Source: Trichobilharzia szidati (lineage: Eukaryota; Platyhelminthes; Trematoda; Strigeidida; Schistosomatidae). From it: a stretch of 64,000 nucleotides of DNA. The translations under genes were made by a program, and so were the position numbers. Of this stretch, positions 21,806-33,166 are shown piece after piece (within the stretch, counting starts at the first letter, position 1; each line of letters opens with the position of its first letter). The notes under the pieces are model-generated. The model was not told the origin of the DNA. It worked only from the letters and a program-made list of their open reading frames with translations, and made no database searches. The stretch is from contig OX235275.1 of assembly GCA_944472155.2 (NCBI GenBank), positions 27,270,865 to 27,334,864 of the forward strand. The letters run 5' to 3'.

Positions 21806-22239
21806 TGCACAGTTTGCAATTCACTTCTGATGTTTCTCACGATGAAAATGCTGACTTAGCAATACAAATGTATCATTTATATTCAATTAACATCCAATTT
21901 GTTTATTAATATAGAATAATATTCAATGCTGTACACAGCAAATTTATACTGGGAAGCGACTTCGTGCTTTATTTTTTCCCAATTTTTTAATCCATCCAAA
22001 ACATACGTCTATGTTTTTGTCAATGCGAAGACATTATTTCCATATTTATTAGTTTGCTTTATTCAGTTACCCTTTGACAGATTGTTTCCATAAACTAAAG
22101 ACAAAAAGTCAGTCACCATGTTAATCACCATTAGCGAAATTTCGCAATTTGTATAATACTTGTCCATGGCTTTAAAATCGGTGTGTCCTACATAGATATG
22201 GATAAATATATTACTATTACATTCAGATAACGCCGCTTA

Positions 22240-23265
22240 TGAACCCCACCAAATGACAAGACGAACCTGACATACACTAAAGCTTGATCAGAGTCCAGGC
22301 ATGTGCTCCAAAAGGAGCTGCAGTCTTGTATGCATCCTCGCCACCGGAAACTGACAACAATATGATCAATCTGAGCCCAAGCTTGATTCGCAGAGGAAAG
22401 ACACCAGGTGGCACTACGGCGACGGATGTGCCGAGGGTTGGTGCTGGCTAGAAATGTGTTGTGATCTTCGAAAGGCTGCAGAAGGCGATCGCTATTACCT
22501 GACCTACAACCATGTAAACCCCACTGACCGCTTAGACGATTCTCCTCTGTGTTTAGACGCCTAACCTCTGCATCGGTAGCACAGTGGTTAGGACTCCCGC
22601 CGACCATGCACATGGTCCGGGGTTCGATTACCTGCCGACGCACACCCGATATCTATGGTCGGCCTGAATTTGGGCTACCGATATCCATGCTGAAAATTCC
22701 ATACTTCTACCAAAAGTACTGTGTGGAGTCAAGCTGTAAAACGAAAAAAAATAAAATAAATCCATGTCTCCAGTCAGCACTACGATATCTCATCAACGCG
22801 CCTGTTTCAAGATATCACTCATTTGGTGGCAGAACTCATCCTTGGTTATATCCGGGCTGCAATCTGTAGGTGCTTAGGCAGAGACAACAAATATGCACCG
22901 CCAATCTGGCCTGTCATTTCTTACTCTCGCATAAGCCTCCAGCCCCATAGCCCATGAACCGGTGTTAATGAGGCGTCAGTTGAGTAGTTCAGCCTTGTCT
23001 TTAGCGCTTAGTGCGATGCCGACACCAGCTTCGCCAGATGCTGATTCCACAGGGTCTCTGGAAAAGCGCAAGTGTTACATACAGTTTAAAATTTCAGATG
23101 GAATGGGCATTTGAAGCACTGGACTGGGATCTTGAATGTGGGTCTCCGAAATGCAGCAAGCAGCGACAGCAGGGCCTTCCAATGTTCTTATAAAACCTGC
23201 AGGTTATCCGATTTGCATCAGTGTCCGAACATTGTAGGTTGCGAGCTTGAACGCGGTACACGGTT
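22240..23265 (-). pseudogene. RTE-2 LINE endonuclease relic
   Basis: Minus-strand reading from 23265 gives LATYNVRTLMQIGQPAGFIR, the first conserved motif of an RTE AP endonuclease, and then CCISETHIQDPS. After the SINE interruption it gives DAEVRRLNTEENRLSGQWG, STNPRHIRRRSATW, AQIDHIVVSFRWRGC and STCLDSDQALV. The order is that of the complete endonuclease domain, but stops are present. It lies in the centre of the palindrome and is not duplicated. Confidence 0.75.
22575..22759 (+). mobile_element. tRNA-derived SINE inserted in an RTE endonuclease
   Basis: The head has an A box, TAGCACAGTGG (22577-22587), and a B box, GGTTCGATTACC (about 22620-22631). A unique body follows with GATATCTATGGTCGG and TGCTGAAAATTCCATACTTC, then an A-rich tail ending AAAAAAAATAAAATAA. 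The flanking RTE reading frame is continuous if this segment is ignored, with ATC shared at both edges. Decayed relatives lie at 19250-19420 and 26480-26660. Confidence 0.75.
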
Positions 23266-23299
23266 TAAGGATATCTGCGGTAGGTGTCGCACTGGGTAA

Positions 23300-24545
23300 A
23301 ACAATTCTGATACAGTCTTGACTAGATTTTGTCAATTTACTTCAACAGTTAGGTGAAAGTTACTCTTGCTGATGCAAATCCAGACGCATTTGTCCATGTT
23401 TAACTTCAGGCAGGACTCAGAACACCATATTGCGAGACTACTTTGTTCAAGACGTATTTCGCTCACCATATCGCTTAATTCATGACTGCAGCGGGATTAA
23501 ACGACTTTGAGGTCGTCAGCACTTGGCAATGGTTTTCCTAAAGTGCTGAAATTATAAGTGATATAGATGTAGACTGTAAATAAAATTGATCCTAGTACAC
23601 CACCCTGCACAACCCAAATTGTGATCTGCCTCGGATGAGATAACACAGATCCAACTTTGGTTATCTGTACCCAATCGCTTAGAAATGACTTTAACATGTT
23701 GATTAGTGGATTTTCAATTCCACACGATAAATGTTTGTCAAAGATAATACTGTGAGATACCATATGAAATGCCATAGATATATAGAAGGGAGAACTACTA
23801 CCAGTCTATTTGCTTCGCAACTATTAATGATGCAGTTGCAATATTCAAAATGACAATGAAGCACGACGTATTTTTGAGAAGTCCATTTTGAGACCTGGTA
23901 GCAAGATCTTACATAAATGGATTATCTGGTTAACGAACTTGAACAAATTTAGTCTTGACTCAAAAAAAACTGGGTAATATTTATGGTTCTAAAGTATGCC
24001 TTCACACCAGTGATATGGAATGGATGTATAAAGCTAGTTTTCCACTCATTGGAGCAAGTGCTTGTTTTCGTAGATTTTGAGAACTTAAGAAAAAGGAGAG
24101 GAATGTCACACTGACTGTTGTTGAAAATCACTGAGGCAATACCATCCACTCTCGTGCTAGTAGAAGGTCTAAGGCTTTTAACTGCTTGTCCTATTGACTG
24201 ACTGGTGAACACTATGCTCCTGAGAGGGGTGGAGAAAAAAGTCCATTTTCACCAAAGGTGTGTGTTTCTAAACTAAAATTCGCAAACCACCCACTGAAAA
24301 GTTGATAAACGGTTGCAGGCTTATTGCAGATTACCTTGTTATGAAGTAAGCTGGGGATATCCCTCGTCGATCGCATTCGTATTTTAAGAAGTGTCGTGAG
24401 GTTATGAGCTTAAGAGGTACTTTCAAGTGCACTTAACAACTCGTTGAGTTCATTTTGAGTACATAGGCGTTTGATAGGTTCAATCGACTCATGTATTGAG
24501 TGAAGTGGTGATATATGCTTGGTGGAAAAGTACTATTTCAAACAT
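23300..24545 (-). pseudogene. CR1-like LINE reverse transcriptase relic
   Basis: From 24212 the frame repeats the SIGQAVKSLRPSTSTRVDGI block. It continues after a break with MVSHSIIFDKHLSCGIENPL, WVVQGGVLGSILFTVYI and LPSADDLKVV (23775-23497). This is the RT palm order: a KAFDxV-like block, then QGxVLGP, then ADD. The nearest relative here is the LINE at 60.3-62.4 kb, which has FADDLKVV. The copy straddles the inner edge of the right arm and continues into the palindrome centre. Confidence 0.7.
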
Positions 24546-26479
24546 TTCCCTAACTTATTGCCGTACACCCTTGGAATGTATTCAGCTTGGCGTGCACTTA
24601 ATCTTACTATCATCTCAGCTGCAACAGTATCTATACACAGAGTAACATCCCAATAAAATAGGGACGCTGAGGCTACACTGAGCATTCCAGATGGATATCA
24701 TTGACTGTCATGACTTCAGATAATAACCATCCGTGAGCTCTCACACGACTGAGGGAGGTCGAGTGAAGTGGCTTGATTAGTGTCGTATACTTTCTCGGCA
24801 ATCGCTTGAAAAACACCCTCGAAGATGAATGAACAACTTGGCAGCTAGTGCGAGGTTGAAATCGGGCATGAAAAAAATTATGCAGACAGTCGATTTGGTG
24901 AGCGAAAATAATTTCAAAGATCAGCGATGCCGTCTCATCCTAATAAGTTGATCACTGCTAAAATCTCGTTTGACTTCGTTATCAAAATCTTAAAATTGCG
25001 TCAAAAAATAGAAGTGAGTGTGGTGATTGACAATTTTTATTTTTCTATTGTTTAAATACTTACTGTTGCTTGTTAACATATTTATTATTTTGATTTGATA
25101 TATAATTCCGCCAAATACAAATTCCTAAATTCATCCCTCTCTGTGTTGTTGATTGATTTACTGTAATTCGGTCATTGCCAAATACAATAGTACTACTACA
25201 AATAATAATCACAGTGAGGTACATGTTGTAAAGCCATCTCTGGACCGACCAAAGCCGGCGTGCTGTTATCTCAAGACAGGAAACCAATCTATGCGTTTCT
25301 CATGTGTAGCTGACCTTCAATTCGCTGAGTTACACGCAGTCGCCAAATCCTCCAATGGCGGCAAAATGACAGTTATTTGGCATGACGTCTACTGTACTAT
25401 TCAATGACAGGAACATCAAGATCTCTGGATTTTCTAAACAATGCAATGGGTCTGTTAAACAGATCAGATAGGGGTCCAGTACATAACAAGTATTATAGAA
25501 CAAAATTATTAATCAAAAGATAGCCCTTGGGTAGTACCTGCGAGTCAAGTGGAACATCCCCAACAAGATAATCTAGAAATTCTGTCAGCAAGATTCACAC
25601 ACCGGAAAATTCACCAGATATTCTAGGGTCATAGCAAGTTCAACTCATTCAAACATAATCGATGTCGTATAACAACAAATTCTCAATATCCCTGCACAAC
25701 CGACTATAGAAGCAATAAAACGGGAAAATTGATCAAGGAAACTCACAAAAGATGAGGATTGGGTCATCATATGGTATGCAAATACATCAAGGATGATATA
25801 TAGTCTTGGATAGAAGAAGATTATGAGCACAAATTTAGTTGAAACAAACAAGTAATATGATGGTTCAGGAGGTGTCATTCTGTTACACTCTCATTGTTCG
25901 TAAAGCTGTGAAATCTACACAAATGTACCTCAATAATCAATAATTGTCATCCATATCAAATCTGATATTTATTTTTCTACAGAGGGATATTTAATGTGTA
26001 TGCGCTTTGAGCAGCCTTTTTCAATTATAAAAAAATCGCTCAACGTAATCCGTTGCATCGTTACCTTGCTCAATTGTTAACTTCTACTACAACTACCAAA
26101 TACACGTCAGCTTCATCGATATTCGAACACGCCACAAAGTAGTATTCGGAATATTTCTGGTTAGAAATTAAGGTCTTACGAGCGTCGTGTTTCGAATTGT
26201 TGATCACTTTCATCCTTTATGCCTTTGATTTCCGTGAAAACACATTATTTCAAGATTACAGCCTCAAAGTTTAAGTAGCTTTGACAGTATTCTTTTGTGA
26301 GAGTTAACGTTGTCAGCCTCGTGGTCGATATATGCCTGTTTTCGGGTTTACTAGCAAAAAGCGAGGTCTTTGAAGTCTTCTCCAAGGAGAATAACCCGTC
26401 GCCGAATCGTTGATTGCCCCACTGAAACTTTATTGACGCGATAATTGTGGAAATTATAAATTTTTTGTTTTTTTTATTT

Positions 26480-26660
26480 TTGATTACAGCTTGATGCCAC
26501 ACCGTATTTTCAGTACAAGTATGGCATTTTCAGCATGGTTATCGGTAGCCCAAATTTTGCAGGCCGATGTGATATGAGTAGCTCAAATTTAGCAGACCGA
26601 CCATTGATATCGAGGTGCGTCGTCCGAGAATCGACCACGGACAATGTGCATGGTGATCAT
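26480..26660 (-). mobile_element. Decayed tRNA-type SINE copy (right arm)
   Basis: Reverse counterpart of 19250-19420. It keeps more of the family 3' half: GGGCTACCGATAACCATGCT and the tail TGTAATCAAAAATAAAAAAA on the minus strand. The left copy lacks part of this and carries about 130 bp of other sequence. Confidence 0.6.
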
Positions 26661-27543
26661 TTCAAATTAGTGTGTCATACTAAAGATGGGAAATTTGTTT
26701 CTTGTGTTGGAGATAAAACGAAGTTCCGTATGTGCGTTTTACCAATATTAGTAGACGTTAGAACTCATTTGGAACTGATTCTCGTCTGACTGGTGTGCAT
26801 GCCAATTTCCACTATGTTTCAGTGAAGAAATATATTCTCATCTCTATACAGTTAGTTGAGGACTAGTGGTGACAGAATGAACAGATAAGAGCAAATTGAG
26901 AATTTATCGATCACTAGTCTCCGTTCTTCTGGCTCTACTTGCTATTACACTTTAGTCACTTTTACTTCAATTCTTTGATGATGGTAAAATGTTGTAATTT
27001 TAATGAGATCTGAATTAATTGTTATGTTTTAATTGTCGCTTTACCGATAGCCAAAGTATGAACTCATCGAAGTAATTAGATGAAACTAGCTTCTAATGGA
27101 ATGTGTTGCTGATTAAAAAATTGTGTAGTGTTGTCGATTTATCAAGTGAAATAATCCGGCAGTTAGTATACAGTATTCCGTGTAGTGATTTTACTTGTGT
27201 TGGTAATTTCACAAATATCACGGAAACGGTGGCTGATTAGAAGAGTTGATTTTACCAGCGATTGTAGAAATATACGAGTACGCTCCATTTTCTATCACAG
27301 GATGAAGTTTTGCTGGTTAAAATAGGATTTTAGTGAGTAGAGAATATTCTGGTATGTTTTTTCAATGAGTTTGAATGATTTTCAGTCAGAATTTCGAGAA
27401 CGGCTTCTCACGTCTGATTTCAAGATTGATTCAATGCTAGTCATCCTGACGAGGATCGGATTATTCATGAATCTAAAACAATCAATGAAGGTTAATAAAG
27501 CAGGATTTAATGAATTCATCAAATTTCCGTAGAACTCGTCAGC

Positions 27544-27659
27544 TGAATGCTCTACATACACGGATATATAGTTTTGAAGTTACATTGGGAGATATAGGAC
27601 TGAATACTTTACATAGACGGATATATATACTTTTGAAATTAAATTGGGAGATATAGGAC
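27544..27659 (-). repeat. Two-unit tandem repeat in the Penelope 3' region
   Basis: Two units of 57 and 59 bp (27544-27600 and 27601-27659) each run from TGAAT, through ACGGATATATA, to TTGGGAGATATAGGAC. They differ at several bases. Confidence 0.8.
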
Positions 27660-28041
27660 TGATAAGTAAATAAACTACATTGAATTAGTCCTGCAGAAAA
27701 ACAGGTGCGAATGTTTTTCCAGGTCATGTGCAATTAGATAAGGGGAGAGAGAGTATGGGAGATCAAAATGAAGATAAATTGCATTACGCTTCAATTACAT
27801 CACTTAGATAAACAATTAGACATTAGAGAATTTAACAAGAATTGCAACCAGAGGGATGTCAATAGTAATAGTTACAATAACAATAATATAATATAACAAT
27901 AATAATAATAGTTTTGAAGTGGGTTAAGATAATGCTACTGATAAAGGATAGTTTCAAATGAATCAAGAATCACAATAATAGTGAGAATAATAATAGTAAT
28001 GATAAAATAATAATAAGAGGTAGAATTATAAGTAAAACGTA

Positions 28042-29702
28042 TTACCATGGTAGCTTCAGAGTCACGACCATCTCCTTTTGTACACAGAGACCTGGTTTGT
28101 AAACTCGAATTGCACAAGCCTCTGCAATTGCAAGCATCTTCTTGTTTCTTTGTCTGCTGACAATGGTGAATGACTTGACTGCGTCGATATCGTGCCCGTA
28201 ATCCACAAGATGCTTTGTTATTGAGGATTTTGCCACTTTGCACTCAGCTGTTTTCAACCATTTTGGCAAATGCTCCATAATGTGAGTAGACAATCTCCTT
28301 TCCGTACGACCTATGTATTTGCTTCCACAAACACACTCAAATTGATATACGCAGTTTGAAGTGTCGAGGATTGGCGACTGGTCTTTCCCAGATTGTTGAA
28401 GCACTCGCTTAGTGGTGTTAAGGAAAACAAGTTTTGCAGCATAATAAGTTCTCTTGATGGCTTTGTCGAGTCTTCGTTTGACTACTTCCTGTATATCATC
28501 TCCTTTGAACGGCAAGTTGATATAAAAAGGTTTCTTCGGAACTGTTTTGATTGTTTTGCAGCGGGTGTTTTCTTTAGAGTATTTATTAATGAACTTCTCA
28601 GGGTATCCATTCTTAGATAAGATATCCTTCAGGGATTTTATTTCATACTCAACAGTACTGTCAGAACAAATTTTTCGTACTCTATTGAACAGTGTTCTGA
28701 CTAGGTTCTTTTTGTACTGGATTGGAACAAAACTCTTGAAATGCATGTACTGTCCTGTCCATGAGGACTTTCTAAATATAGATCTTTCGATTGTGCCATC
28801 ATTCATTTTCGCCAGAAAAACCTCTAGGAATTTGATAGTATCATTTTCCCCGTGTTCTACTGTGAAATTGAGATTTGGATGGCATGAGTTGAATTTTGTC
28901 AGCATGTCTTCGGCTTTTGATCTGCTTCCACAGGCAATAAAAATGTCATCAACATATCTTAGGTATAGATCCGTTTCTTGTATATATTGTTGCAGGGTAC
29001 CGGTTTCCAGGCGTGACAAGAATAAGTCAGCGAAAAGTGGTCCCAAGGGGCTTCCCATTGCGACACCATCAACTTGACGGAATAAACGCCCGTCGAATTG
29101 GAATTGGACATTTTTAGTACATAAAAGTAGCAATTTCCTCAATTCCGACGTTGGAATGGGTATGTCTTCAGCTTCTTCACATATGAAGTCTATAGTCTCG
29201 ATGACTGGCACATTTGTGAAGAGGGAGGTAACATCGAAAGAGACTAAATGTTTATCAGATACGTTGAAATCTTTGATTTGCTCGACAAACTGGAATGAAT
29301 CAGAAACGATATACTTCCCGAAGCGTTTCCGCAGGGGCTCCAACATTTCACATAACCACTGTGCTAATTTGTGGTATGGTGAGTTTATCATAGAGAGTAT
29401 GGGTCTTAATGGCGCTCCTGGTTTGTGTATTTTAACACGCCCGTATAGTTTTGGGATTTGTGACCCGATCGGCTTGATATTTCTATATGTGTTTTCATCA
29501 ATGTATTTATTTTTGAATAGTTGGCGTAGCTGCTGTACGATTTTCTTTTCGATCGACAACGTTTGATCTTTTGCTTGATTGTCCCATTTGAATTTAGATT
29601 CATCGGAGAGAATTTGATGCATTTTTTCGAGATAATCTGTCTTATTCATTAGCACTACGCTTTGTCCTTTATCAGCTTGCAGAATAACAAGATTATTGTC
29701 TC
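28042..29702 (-). pseudogene. Penelope-like RT plus GIY-YIG endonuclease, N-terminally truncated
   Basis: The open frame enters at the truncation point and is unbroken to the stop before 28042. Numbered from the first Met (29655): RT motif YGRVKIHKPGAPLRPILS at 71-88, catalytic D141 in SFDVTSLFTNVP, VDGVAMGSPLGPLFADL at 195-211, and YVDD at 234-237. The GIY-YIG domain has CVYQFEC at 435-441, YIG at 447-449 and Arg at 450 and 453. The full-length family member in this window reads about 250 residues before the RPDRG block, so roughly that much is missing here. All three RT aspartates are present. With no promoter or N terminus it is unlikely to act in cis. Confidence 0.9.
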
Positions 29703-30781
29703 TTCATGAATCCTTCACCATGGTATACAGTCTACTTGACCATGAGTAAATCACAAGTTATTTGGAGGAAGAATCGTACATTCACGAATTTCGATTTACT
29801 GAGATGATTGCAGGCGTAGAACGGCCAATGTAGGGAGAATTGTCCTTCAGAATTCACTGTTTATAATCTGAGAATTAAACGTAAGATTCAGTTTGCCCTA
29901 GTGGTTTTCCTCCAAAACTGATCAAGTGTTATCAGTTGTGGTATTGTTGTATCCATTTGTGTTTTGCGAAATCCTTTCTGATTTCGATTCAGTATGAGGG
30001 AGTGAATTGTGAATGCAGGCGTAAGAAGTTGTAGGAAATGTTAGGATTTCAAGGTGTTGGTGTATTGAACTTATTTGAATGAGAAAGCGAAACGAGTACT
30101 ACCCCATATTTCATTTCTCAGTGACGAGTTCAGCTATGAATTGTTGCCCCATAGTAGCAAATCTTTACCGAAATCAGTTGTAATCCTGCCCTCAACATAC
30201 TACGTGTTTCCGGCTATACTGTACAGTACCTCCTCTGCAATTGACTTTGTACTGCCACAATGAAAATTTGATTTCTATTCTGTTGTTTTCCATGTTTGAA
30301 ATTTTGAATTGATATAACTTGTTTTTACTTCAGTATTATACGTCCTGGATCATGTAACTGACCCTGACGAGGGTGGGCAGCGAGGAGGCAATCTGACGTT
30401 GTGCCGAAACCTAGATTGCAGACGATTTCGACTTCGTATTTCATTCATGTCCAATGTCAGACAAACTGGAATATCCACCAATGGAAATACTGGAGTTTGT
30501 CGCAGAAAGAGGCGAAAACATGATCACAAGTAAATACAGTGAAGACGGATATCATGAAAATAACTAACCAGCTCACTCACCAACTACAACACGTGTTATT
30601 CCCTATCGACTGGCACCAACCTTTGAACTAAAGATGGCACAAATGAAGACATCAAGTGCATTATCGGAAAAGTAAAGCAGGTTCTCATGAATATAAAATT
30701 ACTCAGGAGATTCAGGGTGCTCATCACAAGAGGGAAGTTTCGGATTTTCACCACAAATATCAATGTGGACACTGTGTCTCT

Positions 30782-31139
30782 TTAGTTTATGTGTGAATTT
30801 CTTCGTATGGATTGGTATATTTTGTCAATCTCTATGTGTCTATTGATTGCTGATTCATTTGAATACCAGGTCTCTAGGAATTCTCTGGCATTTTCGCAGT
30901 TCCCTTTGTCTAAGATCTGAACATTGTCCCAGTCGAATTGGTGCCCATGGTTGTCTGCATGTAGTGATATGAGGAAGTGTATGTCGTGTCTTTTGACAGC
31001 TAGTTTGTGCTCATGAATGCGAAGACGAAGAGGGCGTCCACTTTGACCAATGTAATGTTTGTCGCAGTCGTTGCAACTTATCTTGTAGATGACGTTAGTT
31101 TTGTCTTCTTTTGCTAATGAACCATGAATATCTGACTTC
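30782..31139 (-). pseudogene. GIY-YIG fragment of a second Penelope-like family
   Basis: The minus-strand frame from about 31139 to TAA at 30784-30782 reads KTNVIYKISCNDCDKHYIGQ, then SGRPLRLRIHEHKLAVKRHD, and later NHGHQFDWDNVQILDKGNC and REFLETWYSNESAINRHI. The CxxC-plus-YIG arrangement and downstream His and Glu are those of Penelope GIY-YIG domains. The sequence is clearly different from the two other Penelope families here. A stop lies just upstream, and no RT precedes it. Confidence 0.8.
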
Positions 31140-31373
31140 GGAGATGTACTTCCGAATCAAAGTTTTCTATTAAGAGAAGAATGGACAAGTAGTATCAGTA
31201 AATGTACGTGAATGTGTTAGTGTGTCTTTGTGATTTCGCTCTAAAACAATTTGCTGTGGAATGTGCCTAAAACTCATTCTCACCTTGAAATCGGACCCAC
31301 ATGGACGTCCTGCCATATTCTTTGCGTTGATGGCCATCACACATGCTCCTACCACTGAAAAATTCTCTCTGTT

Positions 31374-31984
31374 TGAGAACCGCCGTCCCTGAACATTGAC
31401 TGTGACTAAGAGTTGTGGGAATTCCGAATGGAGTCTCTCATTGCAGGTCTTTCCTCGCAGAGTTAGGACAATTAGGTCACACTAGCATTTATTTACGCTA
31501 TCCTACGTCTCGCGATCTCTTGGGGATTCTCTTCATGCAACACACTCAAAGAAAACTGGCGCATAATAGGTGATTGTTTTGCGAAACCTTCTAGCTACGC
31601 CACCTCCATGCACTCATTACTAAACCATTGTCAAGAATCGAGACAGACGTCAGCTGATTACTTCCATATACTTCGGACAATTGCGTCCTTCAATTTCGGA
31701 ATTGTCTCCAACGTTATTTGCAATGGGGCTATTTGTACCTTCTTCGCACAAAGTCTCCTATTATACGAGGTCGAGTGTCGGCTTATTCGTAATTCAGTGA
31801 ATCCCAATGTCAGAATCTGTCAAGGTGGTCAAATGCGATTAGCGTCGCGACGTAAGATAGCACCAATCAACGCAAGTATGACATAATTGTACCAACTTTG
31901 CGAGGAAAGACCTGCACCAAGAGACTCAATTCGGAATTCCCACAACTCGTAGTCGCAGTCAGTGTCCAGGGATGGCGGTTCTCA
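31374..31984. mobile_element. 611-bp element with ~140-bp terminal inverted repeats
   Basis: 31374-31515 and 31845-31984 are inverted copies with roughly one mismatch per six to ten bases. Both open TGAGAACCGCC and share GAGTTGTGGGAATTCCGAAT and GCAGGTCTTTCCTCGCA. The central ~330 bp codes for nothing recognisable. No target duplication is visible at the edges. This fits a foldback or MITE-type non-autonomous DNA transposon of unknown superfamily. Confidence 0.7.
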
Positions 31985-32269
31985 CCTCGGCGGCCTGCTT
32001 AAATCGTGGGCTTCCACATACCTTATACATTACAAATCATATTGTATCTAATTGCTCATTTCCAATCTCAATTTAAATAATTTAATCTTATTCAAATATG
32101 ACCTCTAGTTGGATTATTTGTTCTCGTGAGTATTTAATATCCTGAAAACCTACTGATCTGCAATTGCATAAAAAAAAGGAAAGGCATCATACCGGGTGGC
32201 AAAGAGCCTTAAAAATATACATTTTCAATTTATGACTGTTTCAGCAATTATGAGTACTAATTGTTGATC

Positions 32270-32666
32270 CCTGCCAGCTAAAATTAACTGTCTTCAATCA
32301 CTCGTGTCTTCCATTATATATCGTAATATTGGGATCATATCACTTCAAGAAACATGGCTACACGACCTATATGATGACAAATTATTCAGACAAGATCAGT
32401 GGAGTTCCAGGAAGAAACACGGTAGCGGTGTCGCCATCTTCATCATTTCACAATGGTGTACATCTAATAATGTATGTTTCAAATTCTCTAGTGACAATAT
32501 TGACTGCCTCACCGTTAACTGTCTACCTAAACATTTGTCAAAATATAACTACATATACATCTCGAACATTTATATTGCTCCTGGATGCAATTCCACAGAA
32601 TCGTCTTTATTTGCGGATGAATTTACCTCCATTGCTATAACCTCTTTCAGAAACTCCTTGTCTATA
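32270..32666 (+). pseudogene. LINE endonuclease N-terminal fragment, cut by assembly gap
   Basis: The frame reads KINCLQSLVSSIIYRNIGII, SLQETWLHDLYDD and KHGSGVAIFI, and later LSKYNYIYISNIYIAPGC. These are the first motifs of a CR1/jockey-type AP endonuclease (ETWL, then G.AI). It is the same family as the minus-strand relic at 40153-41930, which has LSKYSYIYITNIYITPNC. It is lost into the N run. Confidence 0.75.
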
Positions 32667-33166
32667 NNNNNNNNNNNNNNNNNNNNNNNNNNNNNNNNNN
32701 NNNNNNNNNNNNNNNNNNNNNNNNNNNNNNNNNNNNNNNNNNNNNNNNNNNNNNNNNNNNNNNNNNNNNNNNNNNNNNNNNNNNNNNNNNNNNNNNNNNN
32801 NNNNNNNNNNNNNNNNNNNNNNNNNNNNNNNNNNNNNNNNNNNNNNNNNNNNNNNNNNNNNNNNNNNNNNNNNNNNNNNNNNNNNNNNNNNNNNNNNNNN
32901 NNNNNNNNNNNNNNNNNNNNNNNNNNNNNNNNNNNNNNNNNNNNNNNNNNNNNNNNNNNNNNNNNNNNNNNNNNNNNNNNNNNNNNNNNNNNNNNNNNNN
33001 NNNNNNNNNNNNNNNNNNNNNNNNNNNNNNNNNNNNNNNNNNNNNNNNNNNNNNNNNNNNNNNNNNNNNNNNNNNNNNNNNNNNNNNNNNNNNNNNNNNN
33101 NNNNNNNNNNNNNNNNNNNNNNNNNNNNNNNNNNNNNNNNNNNNNNNNNNNNNNNNNNNNNNNNNN
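32667..33166. other. Assembly gap, exactly 500 N
   Basis: The run of unknown bases is 500 long, a conventional placeholder, so true length is unknown. It truncates the LINE endonuclease on its left. Sequence on the right is not recognisably the same LINE. Confidence 0.99.

Larger units (their letters stand above)
27464..29711 (-). mobile_element. 5'-truncated Penelope-like element with 9-bp target duplication
   Basis: The insert 27473-29702 is flanked by TTCATGAAT (27464-27472 and 29703-29711). The uninterrupted target survives in the left palindrome arm at 18443-18452. The element is on the minus strand, begins in mid-frame (RDNNLVILQADKGQSVV) and ends with a 570-bp 3' region containing a two-unit tandem repeat. 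The enzyme type, RT fused to GIY-YIG, places it among Penelope-like elements; schistosomes carry such a family, Cercyon, but I cannot confirm membership. Confidence 0.9.
23975..30783 (-). repeat. Right arm of the large imperfect palindrome
   Basis: Reverse copy of 17373-21805. It is longer because of a 2.2-kb Penelope-like insertion (27473-29702), about 190 bp near 25010-25205 absent from the left arm, and extra bases near 26060-26100. The SINE near 26500 has a fuller tail than its left counterpart. It ends at 30783, where an unrelated Penelope GIY-YIG fragment begins. Confidence 0.85.

Noticed and set aside
20100..25878. 77-codon frames kept open in both palindrome arms (20100-20333 and 25645-25878) as a possible small gene
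   Set aside because: Nearly all differences between the two copies that I compared change the amino acid, and no domain is visible, so there is no sign of coding constraint.
26535..26789. Open frame through the SINE and its flank in the right arm, also present at 19126-19416 in the left arm
   Set aside because: Part of it is antisense SINE sequence; the remainder has no domain and the match reflects the duplication.
27500..27545. CTGACGA...GGAAA on the minus strand in the Penelope 3' region as a hammerhead ribozyme, since some Penelope elements carry them
   Set aside because: Stem II is not complementary and no partner strand for stem I was found nearby.
17891..30263. 62-codon frames MNEKAKRVLPH... 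in both arms (17891-18079 and 30075-30263)
   Set aside because: Of five base differences noticed, four alter the protein. Conservation is explained by recent duplication.
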